From JAKFYM01 sp964416595 (lineage in GTDB: Bacteria; Bdellovibrionota; UBA1018; CAIPTA01), in NCBI GenBank assembly GCA_964416595.1, contig CAYQES010000006.1, positions 62,001 to 126,000 on the forward strand: 64,000 nucleotides of DNA. The letters run 5' to 3'. Shown piece after piece: positions 40,877 to 48,997 of the stretch. The translations under genes and the position numbers were made by a program. The stretch's first letter is position 1. Each line of letters begins with the position of its first letter. The notes beneath the pieces are model-generated. The model saw nothing but the letters and a program-made list of their open reading frames with translations, ran no database searches and was not told where the DNA came from.

Positions 40877-41603
40877 CGCCTAACCTTTCTGGGAAAAGGC
40901 GCACTAGCGAGCTGTAACGCGTGTTTTTTCCTTCTTTCAAAGCGACGAACTCATGAAAAATGGCCTCCATCAAATCGGCCGTAAGATCCAAGGAACGCAA
41001 CATAACCGCTTCCACTGCGCGCAGATCCTCGTCGGAATTAACAAATTGTTTAATCACTTCCGCCACTTCGATGGCATGGGTTTGGTCGATTTCTGCGTGT
41101 TGCACAAGAAAGCTCATTTGCTCGGGCTGCACTCCTAAAGAGCTAGTGAGCATCTTTAGGATCGGTTGAATGTATTCGTAAGATCGCTCTGCCCAGTAGC
41201 TATATCCCAGCCGGCCCAATGGATTTCCTTCGCGGGAAATTTGGTAAAGGTAGTCCACCAACGCTTGGGTTTCGGGCAGGGGCACGGGTAAATCATCGGG
41301 GGTGATCGACTGACCAGAAATTTTTTGCAGATCGTAGAGAGCTAGGTTCTCGTGGCCTAATTCCTCGGTGGCGTGCTTTAGGCAATAACGGAGGTAATTG
41401 ATATCAATATTCTCCGAACGCGCGGCCACCGCGGCTTGATTTTTCGCGTTGTGCCTAGTGTAGTGATAGGTTTCCACTAAATAAACTGCATAGAGTCTTA
41501 AATCAGCAAAGTTAGGCGATAGGGCTCGCAAGAGATTTGGACGATCCATGAGAGATCCCATGCGCGAGAGTAGGCTTTGGTCTAATGTATCCATTTTTTT
41601 CAC
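40851..41603 (-). CDS. Heme-oxygenase-like diiron oxidase (HDO)
   Basis: 250 residues, all-helical, of the TenA/PqqC-like iron-containing redox family. Ligand-like motifs are ETYHYTRHN (residues 44-52), KHATEELGHENLAL (H77, E80/E81, H84) and QHAEIDQTHAIEV (H169, D173, H176). Known members decarboxylate fatty acids to alkenes (UndA) or oxidise amino groups. The GTG start overlaps the stop of the acyltransferase as GTGA; an ATG lies three codons later. It directly follows the FeeM-like gene, so its substrate could be the N-acyl amino acid or its precursor. Soluble. Confidence 0.75.
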   Translation of the reverse strand: MKKMDTLDQSLLSRMGSLMDRPNLLRALSPNFADLRLYAVYLVETYHYTRHNAKNQAAVAARSENIDINYLRYCLKHATEELGHENLALYDLQKISGQSITPDDLPVPLPETQALVDYLYQISREGNPLGRLGYSYWAERSYEYIQPILKMLTSSLGVQPEQMSFLVQHAEIDQTHAIEVAEVIKQFVNSDEDLRAVEAVMLRSLDLTADLMEAIFHEFVALKEGKNTRYSSLVRLFPERLGDAQASKDL

Positions 41604-42298
41604 GGGAAAATTCCCCCGGCCTTGGCCAAGAGGCCGTTGCCAAAATATTTTTGAAGTTTTTGACGAATCTTTAATTCCGTGGTTTGGATCCGCTCAGCCC
41701 TACTGATGATCGTTTCCATGGAAGCCGCAAGTAGTAGATAATGGCCGTTCCTTGAAGGGAGTTCGAATGCTTGTGGTAATATGTTGCGCATGCCAAATTT
41801 GGCGTAGATCGGAAACTTTGCTTCCCGGCAAACTGCCACGAGACCTTTCGGGTTAAACCGATCCACCGCAAGTTTTCCCGCCGAGCAAATCAGAAAGCGG
41901 AGGATCAGGGGGCTCAAAACTATATCTGGATTTATTACCAAGCGGCTAAATTCAACGTGGTCACGGTATTTTTGCCAATCCACCGGCAAGTCACTCAATA
42001 GCGACTGCGCCTCGAACGGAAATTTCGTTGCCCGGATGGAGGCGATGAGGGTGTGGCCAAGCCGTAGGGCGAGATGCACGCTACGGGCATCCACTGCGCG
42101 CTCGAGCTCAACTTCCTTCTCGTCACGAGCGCACATATAAGGCGCATGCCGCGTAAAATAAGCGGTTCGCAGGTTTGCAACGTCCAGGAGAGCTCGAGGA
42201 TTCACTAAAGGTTCGATGAAGTCGAGCTTGAGATCGCTGGGTAATGCATTCAGTGTTTCTTGTGTTAGTTGGTACGCTATACTCTCACGGAAATGCAC
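41600..42298 (-). CDS. FeeM-like N-acyl amino acid synthase (GNAT fold)
   Basis: About 232 residues. The pattern NLRTAYFTRHAPYMC, DARSVHLALRLGHTLIASIR, VEFSRLVINPDI and GLVAVCREAKFPIYAKFGMR matches the autoinducer-synthase-like GNAT family (FeeM), which uses acyl-ACP to acylate the amino group of an amino acid. The start is uncertain. GTG at 42298 has AAAGGAGG four bases upstream and I prefer it. ATG at 42334 would add 12 residues without a ribosome site. It overlaps the preceding desaturase and the HDO gene. Amino acid and acyl chain unknown; the assignment is from pattern only. Confidence 0.7.
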   Translation of the reverse strand: MHFRESIAYQLTQETLNALPSDLKLDFIEPLVNPRALLDVANLRTAYFTRHAPYMCARDEKEVELERAVDARSVHLALRLGHTLIASIRATKFPFEAQSLLSDLPVDWQKYRDHVEFSRLVINPDIVLSPLILRFLICSAGKLAVDRFNPKGLVAVCREAKFPIYAKFGMRNILPQAFELPSRNGHYLLLAASMETIISRAERIQTTELKIRQKLQKYFGNGLLAKAGGIFP

Positions 42299-43413
42299 GG
42301 CGCCTCCTTTCGTAAATACGTCCAATTGCGCCATAGAAGGGTGGCAAAAAAACGCCAAAATCCTTGGCGGCGAGAAAAACCAAAAAAACTTAGCTGCTCG
42401 GTCGTGAGTAACTGGTGTTTTAGGTAAAAATGTAAGCGCCACTGCTGGATCCAAGTTAGGCTCGGTCCCAGGTGGTGCGAAAAATGAAATATTTGTCCCC
42501 AAGGTCCGCCACCTACTAGAAGTTCCGTGATTCCACACCCCAATTCGCGGGTGCCGGCATTTAACTCCGCGGGCATTAGATTATGTTCAAAAGAATCACG
42601 AATCCTATCGAGAGAAAGCCCAACCCAGGTGGAAATGAAAACCAATCCGATCAGCGCGATCCACCAGTCAAGGTAGCGCGACAATAAAATCAACTCGATG
42701 CTTAAAGTTACCGCGCCCACAAAATAAGAGACTAAACGCGATCGCGTCCAAGTTTCTTCACCGTAAACCTGAAAATCCACCTTAAAAAGAACGCCGGCGC
42801 CGGGCAGGAGGGTTTTCGCGAGTCTCCTCGGATCTACAAATTGCACAAAAGTTTGATCTTTAAGGGTGCCTAGCTGGGAATGGTGGCTCGCATGATTTTC
42901 AGCGTAAAAAAATGGATCGGCAAAAAATAGACGGCAAGCGTTTTGGGCGAGAAAGTGTAAAAATTTCGATTTCGTGACGCGCCTAATGGTCTGGTGCGCT
43001 GCCCATTCGTGCATCGTATAGATTACCCACTGGTAAGCAAATACTCCGTGAAATAGACCCACCGCGAGGGCCACCAAGAGGGGATGTAAGCCGGCCTTTA
43101 AAAGTAATGGTGGAAACCAAGTGAGCAAAAGCACGAACAACAAAAATAGAAATAACACTGGCACTAGTTGTAAGAGAAAAGCGGAGGTGTGTTGTTGGCT
43201 ATCTTTACGCAACAAGGTGGTTATAAATAGTTTTATTTTTTCATTCTGAATTACTGAAAGACGAACACCCTGTATCGAATCATGTTCGCGGGAGTAGCGA
43301 GAAAATGCTGAAATTTCGGCGGGATATGTTTTCATTTCGACCGACTCCATCCACTCTATGACATCGGGATGCCTGTTTGCGCGAAGAAATACCCTCGCCA
43401 CAATAGATAGCAT
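42277..43413 (-). CDS. Fatty acid desaturase-like membrane protein, cluster head
   Basis: About 378 residues. Helices surround three histidine clusters: HEWAAH (near residue 140), ENHASHHS (near 175) and FHFSHH (near 310), the diiron desaturase/hydroxylase set. A long N-terminal cytoplasmic part (about 60 residues) precedes the first helix. I use the ATG at 43413; a TTG three codons upstream is an alternative. A weak TTGTGC-17-GCTAGA promoter may lie just upstream. It is the first gene of the seven-gene operon and overlaps the FeeM-like gene. It probably modifies the acyl chain before or after amide formation. Confidence 0.82.
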   Translation of the reverse strand: MLSIVARVFLRANRHPDVIEWMESVEMKTYPAEISAFSRYSREHDSIQGVRLSVIQNEKIKLFITTLLRKDSQQHTSAFLLQLVPVLFLFLLFVLLLTWFPPLLLKAGLHPLLVALAVGLFHGVFAYQWVIYTMHEWAAHQTIRRVTKSKFLHFLAQNACRLFFADPFFYAENHASHHSQLGTLKDQTFVQFVDPRRLAKTLLPGAGVLFKVDFQVYGEETWTRSRLVSYFVGAVTLSIELILLSRYLDWWIALIGLVFISTWVGLSLDRIRDSFEHNLMPAELNAGTRELGCGITELLVGGGPWGQIFHFSHHLGPSLTWIQQWRLHFYLKHQLLTTEQLSFFGFSRRQGFWRFFATLLWRNWTYLRKEAPCISVRV

Positions 43414-43612
43414 AAAATTCAATCATCTAGCTAAAATCTTAAGTCGAGGCACAAAAAATGCGGTTATCTTGGATCTTAATTTGTCAGAAAGGCCGAACGA
43501 TATTCTGGAAATGATAAAATCAAGTATTAGCCTTAAAGTGTGCTTATCGTAAGCGCGCCAGCTTTTAGTCTCGCCAAAGCCAGCGCACTCCTTTACAGAA
43601 AGCCAACTTAAA
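43414..43612. other. Intergenic region upstream of the biosynthetic cluster
   Basis: Likely leader and promoter region of the seven-gene operon. It includes an imperfect 11-bp inverted repeat of GCGCTGGCTTT type with two mismatches. I see no gene, terminator or strong promoter. Confidence 0.4.
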
Positions 43613-44527
43613 CTAAAAACACGGCTTATATTCTCGTGCTACCCGCAAAGTTTTCTGACCTGGTTTGCTCTGGGGTCGTAGCACTTGCCAATAATTTTTG
43701 TTTGAAGGAAAAATCTTTCCCGTGCGAGCGAGATCTCGTCCCAAAATCGTAAGTCCGCACTCCAAGTTCTGCACTCCATCCAGAGAATCCATGCCCCGGC
43801 GGCAGCCATAGGCGTATTCTTTTCCGAGATGCAATTGCAATAAACCGGCGGCGATGCCGTTTACTCCCTGGGCTTTTACGCGCTCATTGCAGGAGCTTTC
43901 GAAATTGGCCATGGAAGCGATCAACCACACCCAGAAATTCTTTTTGTCTGCCTCGTTCATTTCCCGAAAGCGGGGGCAAACCATATCTAGATCTGCGTAA
44001 TGATCCGCAAAAAGCTGGGGGTGTTCCTGGGGATTGATGCGATTCATAAGATAAGCGCCCCAATTGCCAAACTCTCCCCGCTCGTTAATGAAGCGTGTGC
44101 AGTTTTTATTCACGCCAAGTGCTTTCGGATCAAAAGGGTGACGGCTGGTGGTATTAGTAGAAAATACTTCCTCCGCCGTTTTTTTCTCCGAGCCCACTTC
44201 CACAGACTCCACTACAGGTTGTTTAAATAAGTAAGCGGGTCGCTCCACTCGCAAGGTTTCGCCCACTTTTACGGTCATGCCTTTTTCCAACTGCAGCCAA
44301 TATTTTTTTCCTTTCACCAGCACTTGGGCGAAGTGATGACCGCCAGCTAAAACTCGCAATCCCACAACGGGATAACTATCTCCAGGCTGAGCGATGCCTG
44401 CCACTTGTTCCTGGGCGGAGAGAGTGAGGAGTTCAGGCAGGCCTGTTTCCTGGCCAAAAGCTAATCTGGCGGTGAAAAGTAAAGCGAGCCCCACGGCTAG
44501 CCAGGTGGTTAAGTTTATTCCCTTCAT
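43613..44527 (-). CDS. Exported lytic transglycosylase-like protein
   Basis: A 304-residue secreted protein. A signal peptide (MKGINLTTWLAVGLALLFTARLAFG) precedes an unassigned N-terminal domain (about 27-130). A goose-lysozyme/SLT-like C-terminal domain follows with the catalytic-Glu motif IASMANFESSCNERVKAQGVNGIAAGLLQLHLGKEYAYGC. It should cleave peptidoglycan between MurNAc and GlcNAc. Its N-terminal part resembles in layout that of the glucosaminidase at 14741, and both share an upstream element. A strong AAGGAGG site lies 7 bases before the ATG. It is separated by 200 bases from the biosynthetic cluster downstream. Confidence 0.8.
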   Translation of the reverse strand: MKGINLTTWLAVGLALLFTARLAFGQETGLPELLTLSAQEQVAGIAQPGDSYPVVGLRVLAGGHHFAQVLVKGKKYWLQLEKGMTVKVGETLRVERPAYLFKQPVVESVEVGSEKKTAEEVFSTNTTSRHPFDPKALGVNKNCTRFINERGEFGNWGAYLMNRINPQEHPQLFADHYADLDMVCPRFREMNEADKKNFWVWLIASMANFESSCNERVKAQGVNGIAAGLLQLHLGKEYAYGCRRGMDSLDGVQNLECGLTILGRDLARTGKIFPSNKNYWQVLRPQSKPGQKTLRVAREYKPCF

Positions 44528-44629
44528 ACGTATGCCTCCTTGAAGTCAAGCAACGCTGAACGGAATGGAAAAAAACTCTGCAACCGGTCGGGTCGGCTGA
44601 AGAATTCATCAAATTGGGCGTGAGTTCAG

Positions 44630-44657
44630 TATGTATGCGCTTGTAAAGATTTGTCAA
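44630..44657 (-). promoter_or_regulatory. Promoter of the transglycosylase gene
   Basis: On the minus strand TTGACA (44657-44652) lies 16 bases before TACATA (44635-44630), giving a leader of roughly 95 bases that contains AAGGAGG. Confidence 0.5.
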
Positions 44658-44664
44658 AAAAATC

Positions 44665-44684
44665 TTTAAACGGTTCCGTTTAAA
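44665..44684. promoter_or_regulatory. 20-bp palindrome TTTAAACGG-TT-CCGTTTAAA
   Basis: A perfect 9-bp dyad seven bases upstream of the TTGACA hexamer, in activator position. One half shares 12 bases with the element at 14596-14607. Confidence 0.55.
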
Positions 44685-44738
44685 TTAAATATATTTATAA
44701 ATATAAATAATTTATTAAAAAGGGGGTAACTCGGCGAA

Positions 44739-44759
44739 AGTTGCGGTGCAACTCTTTTT
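44739..44759 (+). terminator. Short hairpin with T tail, purpose unclear
   Basis: AGTTGC-GGT-GCAACT followed by CTTTTTC on the plus strand. No gene ends here, so it may end an unannotated small RNA or be chance. Confidence 0.3.
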
Positions 44760-44872
44760 CAAAAATCCAACATGACTCATAGCATAATTCACCCAAATAA
44801 CTCTAGCAAAAATCCCAAAATCTACGCTTTTCCCTTTACCTATTGCAGCGCTCTCTACTAGAGTGAAATTCC

Positions 44873-45628
44873 ATGAGTGATGTGGCCTTGGTGATCCCGG
44901 CGCGGCTTGGTAGCACAAGATTAGCTCGCAAAGCGCTGGCAGATATAGAAGGGCAACCCATGGTGGTACGGGTTGCCGAGCAAGCGGCAAAAGTGCGGCG
45001 GGTAAACCGCATCCTCGTGGCCACCGATTCTGAAGAAATCAAAAAAGTGGTGGAGAAAGCTGGATTTGAGGCTCGACTCACGCCAGAAGAATTACGCTCC
45101 GGCACCGAGCGTGTGGCCTATGTGGCTAAAGATCTAAAAGAATCCGTGATCGTGAACCTGCAAGGGGACGAACCCGTGATGGCGCCCGAAGTCGTGGAAG
45201 CAGCTCTTGATCCAGTCTTACAAAGAGATTGCCTGATGGGTTCCGCCTTCACGCACTTTCATTCTTGGGCCGAGGTGTTAGAACCAGCCAGCGTGAAGGT
45301 GCTCGTGGATACTAAGGGCGACGCCATTTATTTTTCCCGCTATCCGATTCCTTTTAGGCAAAACGCCCTGGCCGACGAAGAAATCTTAAAAGATCCTTTT
45401 TTTGGCAAACACCTAGGCATTTACACCTACCAACGAAGCTTCCTTTTGGAATTTCCCCAATGGGAAAGCCCCATGATCGAACGGGCTGAAAGCTTAGAGC
45501 AATTACGGGCCCTCCACCGGGGCGTGAAGATCGGCATGGGTCGCACGGCTTTTGGTTCCCAAAGTGTGGATACTGCCGCCGATCTTGAAAAAGCCCGGGC
45601 AATTTTCCGCGAAAAAATTTCAAACTAG
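44873..45628 (+). CDS. kdsB: 3-deoxy-manno-octulosonate cytidylyltransferase
   Basis: KdsB activates Kdo with CTP to CMP-Kdo for lipid A core synthesis. At 251 residues it shows ALVIPARLGSTRLARKAL (residues 5-22), ILVATDSEEI, SGTERVAYVAK, VNLQGDEPVMAPEVV and AIYFSRYPIPF, all in family order. Cytoplasmic. It leads an operon with pyrG, which supplies the CTP, and kdsA/kdsC, which supply Kdo. TAGAGT lies eight bases before the ATG. Confidence 0.96.
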   Translation: MSDVALVIPARLGSTRLARKALADIEGQPMVVRVAEQAAKVRRVNRILVATDSEEIKKVVEKAGFEARLTPEELRSGTERVAYVAKDLKESVIVNLQGDEPVMAPEVVEAALDPVLQRDCLMGSAFTHFHSWAEVLEPASVKVLVDTKGDAIYFSRYPIPFRQNALADEEILKDPFFGKHLGIYTYQRSFLLEFPQWESPMIERAESLEQLRALHRGVKIGMGRTAFGSQSVDTAADLEKARAIFREKISN

Positions 45629-45639
45629 AAGGATTAGAA

Positions 45640-47268
45640 ATGGCGAAATCGAAGAAATTTATTTTTGTGACGGGCGGAGTGGTGAGCTCCTTAGGCAAAG
45701 GGCTCGCGGCGGCTTCCATTGGCGCCCTGCTCGAAGCCCGGGGCATAAAAGTTACGCTGCTCAAGATGGATCCTTACATCAATGTGGATCCGGGCACCAT
45801 GAATCCTACCCAGCACGGGGAAGTGTTTGTGCTGGAAGATGGCACTGAATGCGATCTTGATCTTGGCCACTACGAGCGCTTCACCAATGTGCAACTTTCT
45901 CGCAAAAACAATTTCACCACGGGTCAGGTGTACGACACCGTGATCCAAAATGAACGCAAAGGCAAATACTTGGGTCAAACCGTGCAGGTGATTCCCCATA
46001 TCACCGATGAGATCAAACGCCGGATCCACGAAGCCGCCAATGGCGCAGATGTGGCTTTGGTAGAAGTAGGCGGCACCGTGGGGGATATCGAATCCTTGCC
46101 GTTCATCGAAGCGATCCGCCAGATGAAGTTTGAGATGGGCAGAGAAAACGTGCTCTATGTGCACCTCACCTTGGTGCCTTATATTGCCGCCGCGGGTGAA
46201 CTCAAAACGAAACCCACCCAGCATTCCGTGGCCCAGCTCCGGCACGAAGGAATCGAAGCGGATATTTTGCTTTGCCGCACGGATCGCCCGCTATCGGAAG
46301 AGATAAAAAATAAAATAGGTTTATTCTGTAATTTGGAAAAAGGCCGGGTGTTCACGGCCGAGGACGCAGATTCCATTTATGAAGTGCCCTTAAAGCTCCA
46401 TAAAGAAGGTGTTGACGATAAAATCGTAGAAATCCTTAATATGTGGACCTCCAATCCCAACGTGGATCCTTGGGAGGAGATTTCCCATAAGATCCACAAT
46501 CCGAAGCACCAGGTGCGGATCGGGGTAGTGGGAAAATATGTGGAGCTAAAAGAAAGTTATAAAAGTTTAAATGAAGCCCTTTTTCATGGGGGGGTTGCCA
46601 ATAACGCTCAGGTGCATTTGGAGTTCATCGATGCAGAAGAGGCCATGAATAAAAAAACGTTAGAAACCACTCTCGATCAGGTGGATGGAATCCTCGTGCC
46701 TGGTGGTTTCGGTGTGCGCGGCATTGAAGGCAAGATTGCGGCCGTGCGCTACGCTCGGGAAAAGAAAAAACCTTTTTTCGGGATTTGCCTCGGCATGCAA
46801 GTGGCAGTGATTGAGTACGCCCGGAACGTGGTGGGATGGAAGGATGCTACGTCTTCCGAGTTTGACCCGGATTCCTCCCACCTTGTGATCGATTTTATGG
46901 AAGGCCAAAAAGATATCGCAAAGCTTGGCGGTACCATGCGTTTAGGTTCCTGGCAGTGTGAGTTAGTCACGGGCACGAAGGCATTTGAGGCTTACAAAAA
47001 AACCATGATCACCGAACGCCACCGCCACCGTTTTGAAGTGAATAATGAATTTCGGGATGAGATTGCGAGTAAAGGCATGATCTTTTCCGGTTTCTGCCGG
47101 GATTCCCGCTTGCCCACCAAGGGCGGCTTGGTGGAGATGATTGAGCTCAAAGATCATCCCTATTTTGTGGGCTGCCAATTTCACCCAGAATTTAAATCGA
47201 AACCTCTAGCTCCCCATCCGCTCTTTAGTTCCTTTGTGGCGGCTTCCCTCGGAGCTAAAAAGAAATGA
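45640..47268 (+). CDS. pyrG: CTP synthase
   Basis: PyrG aminates UTP to CTP with glutamine. At 542 residues, the synthase domain begins KFIFVTGGVVSSLGKGLAAASIGALLEARG. The glutaminase domain has PFFGICLGMQ with the catalytic Cys near residue 385, and the C-terminal His-Glu pair is in CQFHPEF. An AAGGA site lies 7 bases before the ATG. It is second in the Kdo/LPS operon, where CTP is consumed by KdsB, and is followed by a 4-base overlap. Confidence 0.97.
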   Translation: MAKSKKFIFVTGGVVSSLGKGLAAASIGALLEARGIKVTLLKMDPYINVDPGTMNPTQHGEVFVLEDGTECDLDLGHYERFTNVQLSRKNNFTTGQVYDTVIQNERKGKYLGQTVQVIPHITDEIKRRIHEAANGADVALVEVGGTVGDIESLPFIEAIRQMKFEMGRENVLYVHLTLVPYIAAAGELKTKPTQHSVAQLRHEGIEADILLCRTDRPLSEEIKNKIGLFCNLEKGRVFTAEDADSIYEVPLKLHKEGVDDKIVEILNMWTSNPNVDPWEEISHKIHNPKHQVRIGVVGKYVELKESYKSLNEALFHGGVANNAQVHLEFIDAEEAMNKKTLETTLDQVDGILVPGGFGVRGIEGKIAAVRYAREKKKPFFGICLGMQVAVIEYARNVVGWKDATSSEFDPDSSHLVIDFMEGQKDIAKLGGTMRLGSWQCELVTGTKAFEAYKKTMITERHRHRFEVNNEFRDEIASKGMIFSGFCRDSRLPTKGGLVEMIELKDHPYFVGCQFHPEFKSKPLAPHPLFSSFVAASLGAKKK

Positions 47269-47621
47269 AGAGCAAAATCTTTACTGGTTATTTAGTGATC
47301 GGCTTTGCTTCTTTGGTGGGCGGGATTTTTATGTTCGTGTTCATCGTGCTGCCCCAGAGCAAACCAATCAGTGGGGTGCCCCGGGATGTGCAGCTTTTGT
47401 TCACGGAAGTTTTTAGCCAGCAAAATATTATACGTAATGAGGTGGGCCGCTATAGCCCAGCTCTAGTGCAGTTAAATGTGGACCAAGAAACTTGCCGCCG
47501 CTATAGCTGTTTACTCACATTAAATCCCACGGGTTTAGATTATGTTTTCCGATTGTCGAAAGATGGCCAAACTTGGGCGATCGGTTCCAAAAGCCCCATG
47601 CCAAAAGAGGTGAATCCGTGA
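47265..47621 (+). CDS. Small membrane-anchored hypothetical protein
   Basis: 118 residues with one N-terminal helix (about residues 6-30, FTGYLVIGFASLVGGIFMFVFIVL). A periplasmic part with two Cys (CRRYSC) and beta-rich end follows. Pilin-like or signal-anchor topology. ATGA overlap with pyrG and GTGA overlap with kdsA show strict co-translation. No family recognised. Context suggests a role in LPS assembly or an accessory of the Kdo/Lpt genes, but that is inference. Confidence 0.65.
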   Translation: MKSKIFTGYLVIGFASLVGGIFMFVFIVLPQSKPISGVPRDVQLLFTEVFSQQNIIRNEVGRYSPALVQLNVDQETCRRYSCLLTLNPTGLDYVFRLSKDGQTWAIGSKSPMPKEVNP

Positions 47622-48472
47622 AGTTGCATTTGAAAAAATATTCTTGGGTGATCGGGGAAGGCGCGCCCTTGGCGTATATGCTGGGCCTGAATGTGTTGGA
47701 AGATGAAGCCCTCGCGCTAGAAACCGCCACAGAACTAAAAAAAATCTTTGATCGCTTGCAACGCCCTTATGTGTTCAAAGCAAGCTTTGATAAAGCCAAC
47801 CGCTCTTCGGTAAAAAGTTTTCGGGGTGTGGGTTTAAAAAAGGGCCTTGCGATTCTCGAGGCCGTAAAAGGAAAATTAAATCTACCCGTGATCACCGATG
47901 TGCATGAGCCTGCGCAATGCGAAGCGGTGGCGGCGGTGGCGGATATTGTGCAGATTCCGGCCTTTCTTTGCCGGCAAACGGATCTTGTGGTGGCTGCAGC
48001 CCGGGCCGTGGAAAAAACTGGCGGTTTGTTGCACGTGAAAAAAGGCCAGTTCCTTGCGCCTTGGGATTGCCGAAATATTTTGAGTAAGGTGAAAGAAGCG
48101 GCCCCTTCCCGGGATCTCACGATTCTTTGCGAGCGGGGCGTGAGCTTTGGCTACAATAATTTAGTGGTGGATATGCTGGGATTGGGCGAGATGCGCGCAC
48201 TGAGCGCACCCGTTTCCATTGATGCAACCCATAGCGTGCAGCTTCCTGGAGCCGGCAAGGGCGCCGGGGGAGATAACACGGCTACCGGTGGCCGCCGGGA
48301 GGGCGTGGAAGTGTTGGCTCTAGCTGCCGTGGCCGCAGGGGTGGATGGAGTGTTTTTAGAATTTCATCCGGATCCCGCCAAGGCCAAATGCGATGGTCCG
48401 TCTTGTTTACCTTTATCGGGCGCAGAAAAACTCGTGAAAAAACTGGAAGCGGTACGGGCTGCAATCCTTTAA
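47618..48472 (+). CDS. kdsA: 3-deoxy-8-phosphooctulonate synthase
   Basis: KdsA joins arabinose-5-phosphate and PEP to Kdo-8-phosphate. The 284 residues show YVFKASFDKANRSS, VITDVHEPAQCEAVA, QIPAFLCRQTDLVVAA, KKGQFLAPWDCRNI and THSVQLPGAGKGAGG. GTG at 47618 has AGAGGTG five bases upstream and overlaps the preceding stop. The CDRxxQ metal-type motif should be checked to separate metal and non-metal classes. Pathway partner of kdsC and kdsB. Confidence 0.96.
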   Translation: MKLHLKKYSWVIGEGAPLAYMLGLNVLEDEALALETATELKKIFDRLQRPYVFKASFDKANRSSVKSFRGVGLKKGLAILEAVKGKLNLPVITDVHEPAQCEAVAAVADIVQIPAFLCRQTDLVVAAARAVEKTGGLLHVKKGQFLAPWDCRNILSKVKEAAPSRDLTILCERGVSFGYNNLVVDMLGLGEMRALSAPVSIDATHSVQLPGAGKGAGGDNTATGGRREGVEVLALAAVAAGVDGVFLEFHPDPAKAKCDGPSCLPLSGAEKLVKKLEAVRAAIL

Positions 48473-48481
48473 ACTAAAAAG

Positions 48482-48997
48482 ATGCCAAGAAAAAAACTTA
48501 AAAACACTGCCCTCAAAAAAGCGCTGTCGAAAGTAAAAGTTTTAATCCTCGATGTGGACGGCGTGATGACCGATGGCCGCGTGTTCTGGACAGAAAATAG
48601 CGGATGGGGCGCGCTCTACTCCGTGATCGATGGTTTTGGCATTCGTCAATTGATGAAATCGGGAGTGGAAGTTTGTGTAATTTCTGGGGGCTCCCTTTTG
48701 AGTCACAAAAAACGGGCAGAGCTCTTAGGCATCAAACACGCTTACTTTGGGGATGAAGATAAGATCCACGCCTACGAAGCGATCAAAAGAGATTTGGGTG
48801 TAAAGGATAGTGACTGCGCTTATGTGGGCGATGAATTATTCGATATTCCTGTTTTAGAAAAGGTCGCGTTTGCGGCCACTCCGCCCCATGCTCCTTTGGC
48901 TGTGAAAAAAGTGGTGCACTATATCACGCAAAAACAAGGCGGCTTTGGTTGCGTGCGGGAACTCACGGATTTGATCTTGGAAACCAGGAAGCGCTGA
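48482..48997 (+). CDS. kdsC: 3-deoxy-D-manno-octulosonate-8-phosphate phosphatase
   Basis: A 171-residue HAD phosphatase that removes phosphate from Kdo-8-phosphate. Motif I is LDVDGVMTDG near residue 24. VCVISGGSLLSHKKRAELLGI and AYVGDELFDIPVLEKV give motifs II and IV. Length and tetramer-type compact fold fit KdsC. It stands ten bases after kdsA and overlaps the lptCA ATG by one base. Confidence 0.93.
   Translation: MPRKKLKNTALKKALSKVKVLILDVDGVMTDGRVFWTENSGWGALYSVIDGFGIRQLMKSGVEVCVISGGSLLSHKKRAELLGIKHAYFGDEDKIHAYEAIKRDLGVKDSDCAYVGDELFDIPVLEKVAFAATPPHAPLAVKKVVHYITQKQGGFGCVRELTDLILETRKR

Larger units (their letters stand above)
44528..44872. other. 345-base AT-rich intergenic region
   Basis: No gene found. 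It contains the palindrome at 44665-44684, a consensus TTGACA promoter for the transglycosylase and a hairpin with a T tail near 44739. It separates divergent transglycosylase and kdsB genes. Confidence 0.6.

Noticed and set aside
37002..43422. Biosynthetic operon as a carotenoid cluster because of CrtX-like GT1 and desaturases
   Set aside because: No phytoene synthase, phytoene desaturase or cyclase is present, and a FeeM-like acylase does not fit carotenoid synthesis.
43358..43552. 64-codon plus-strand frame over the start of the biosynthetic operon
   Set aside because: It overlaps the first desaturase and its leader, with no ribosome site and no family pattern.
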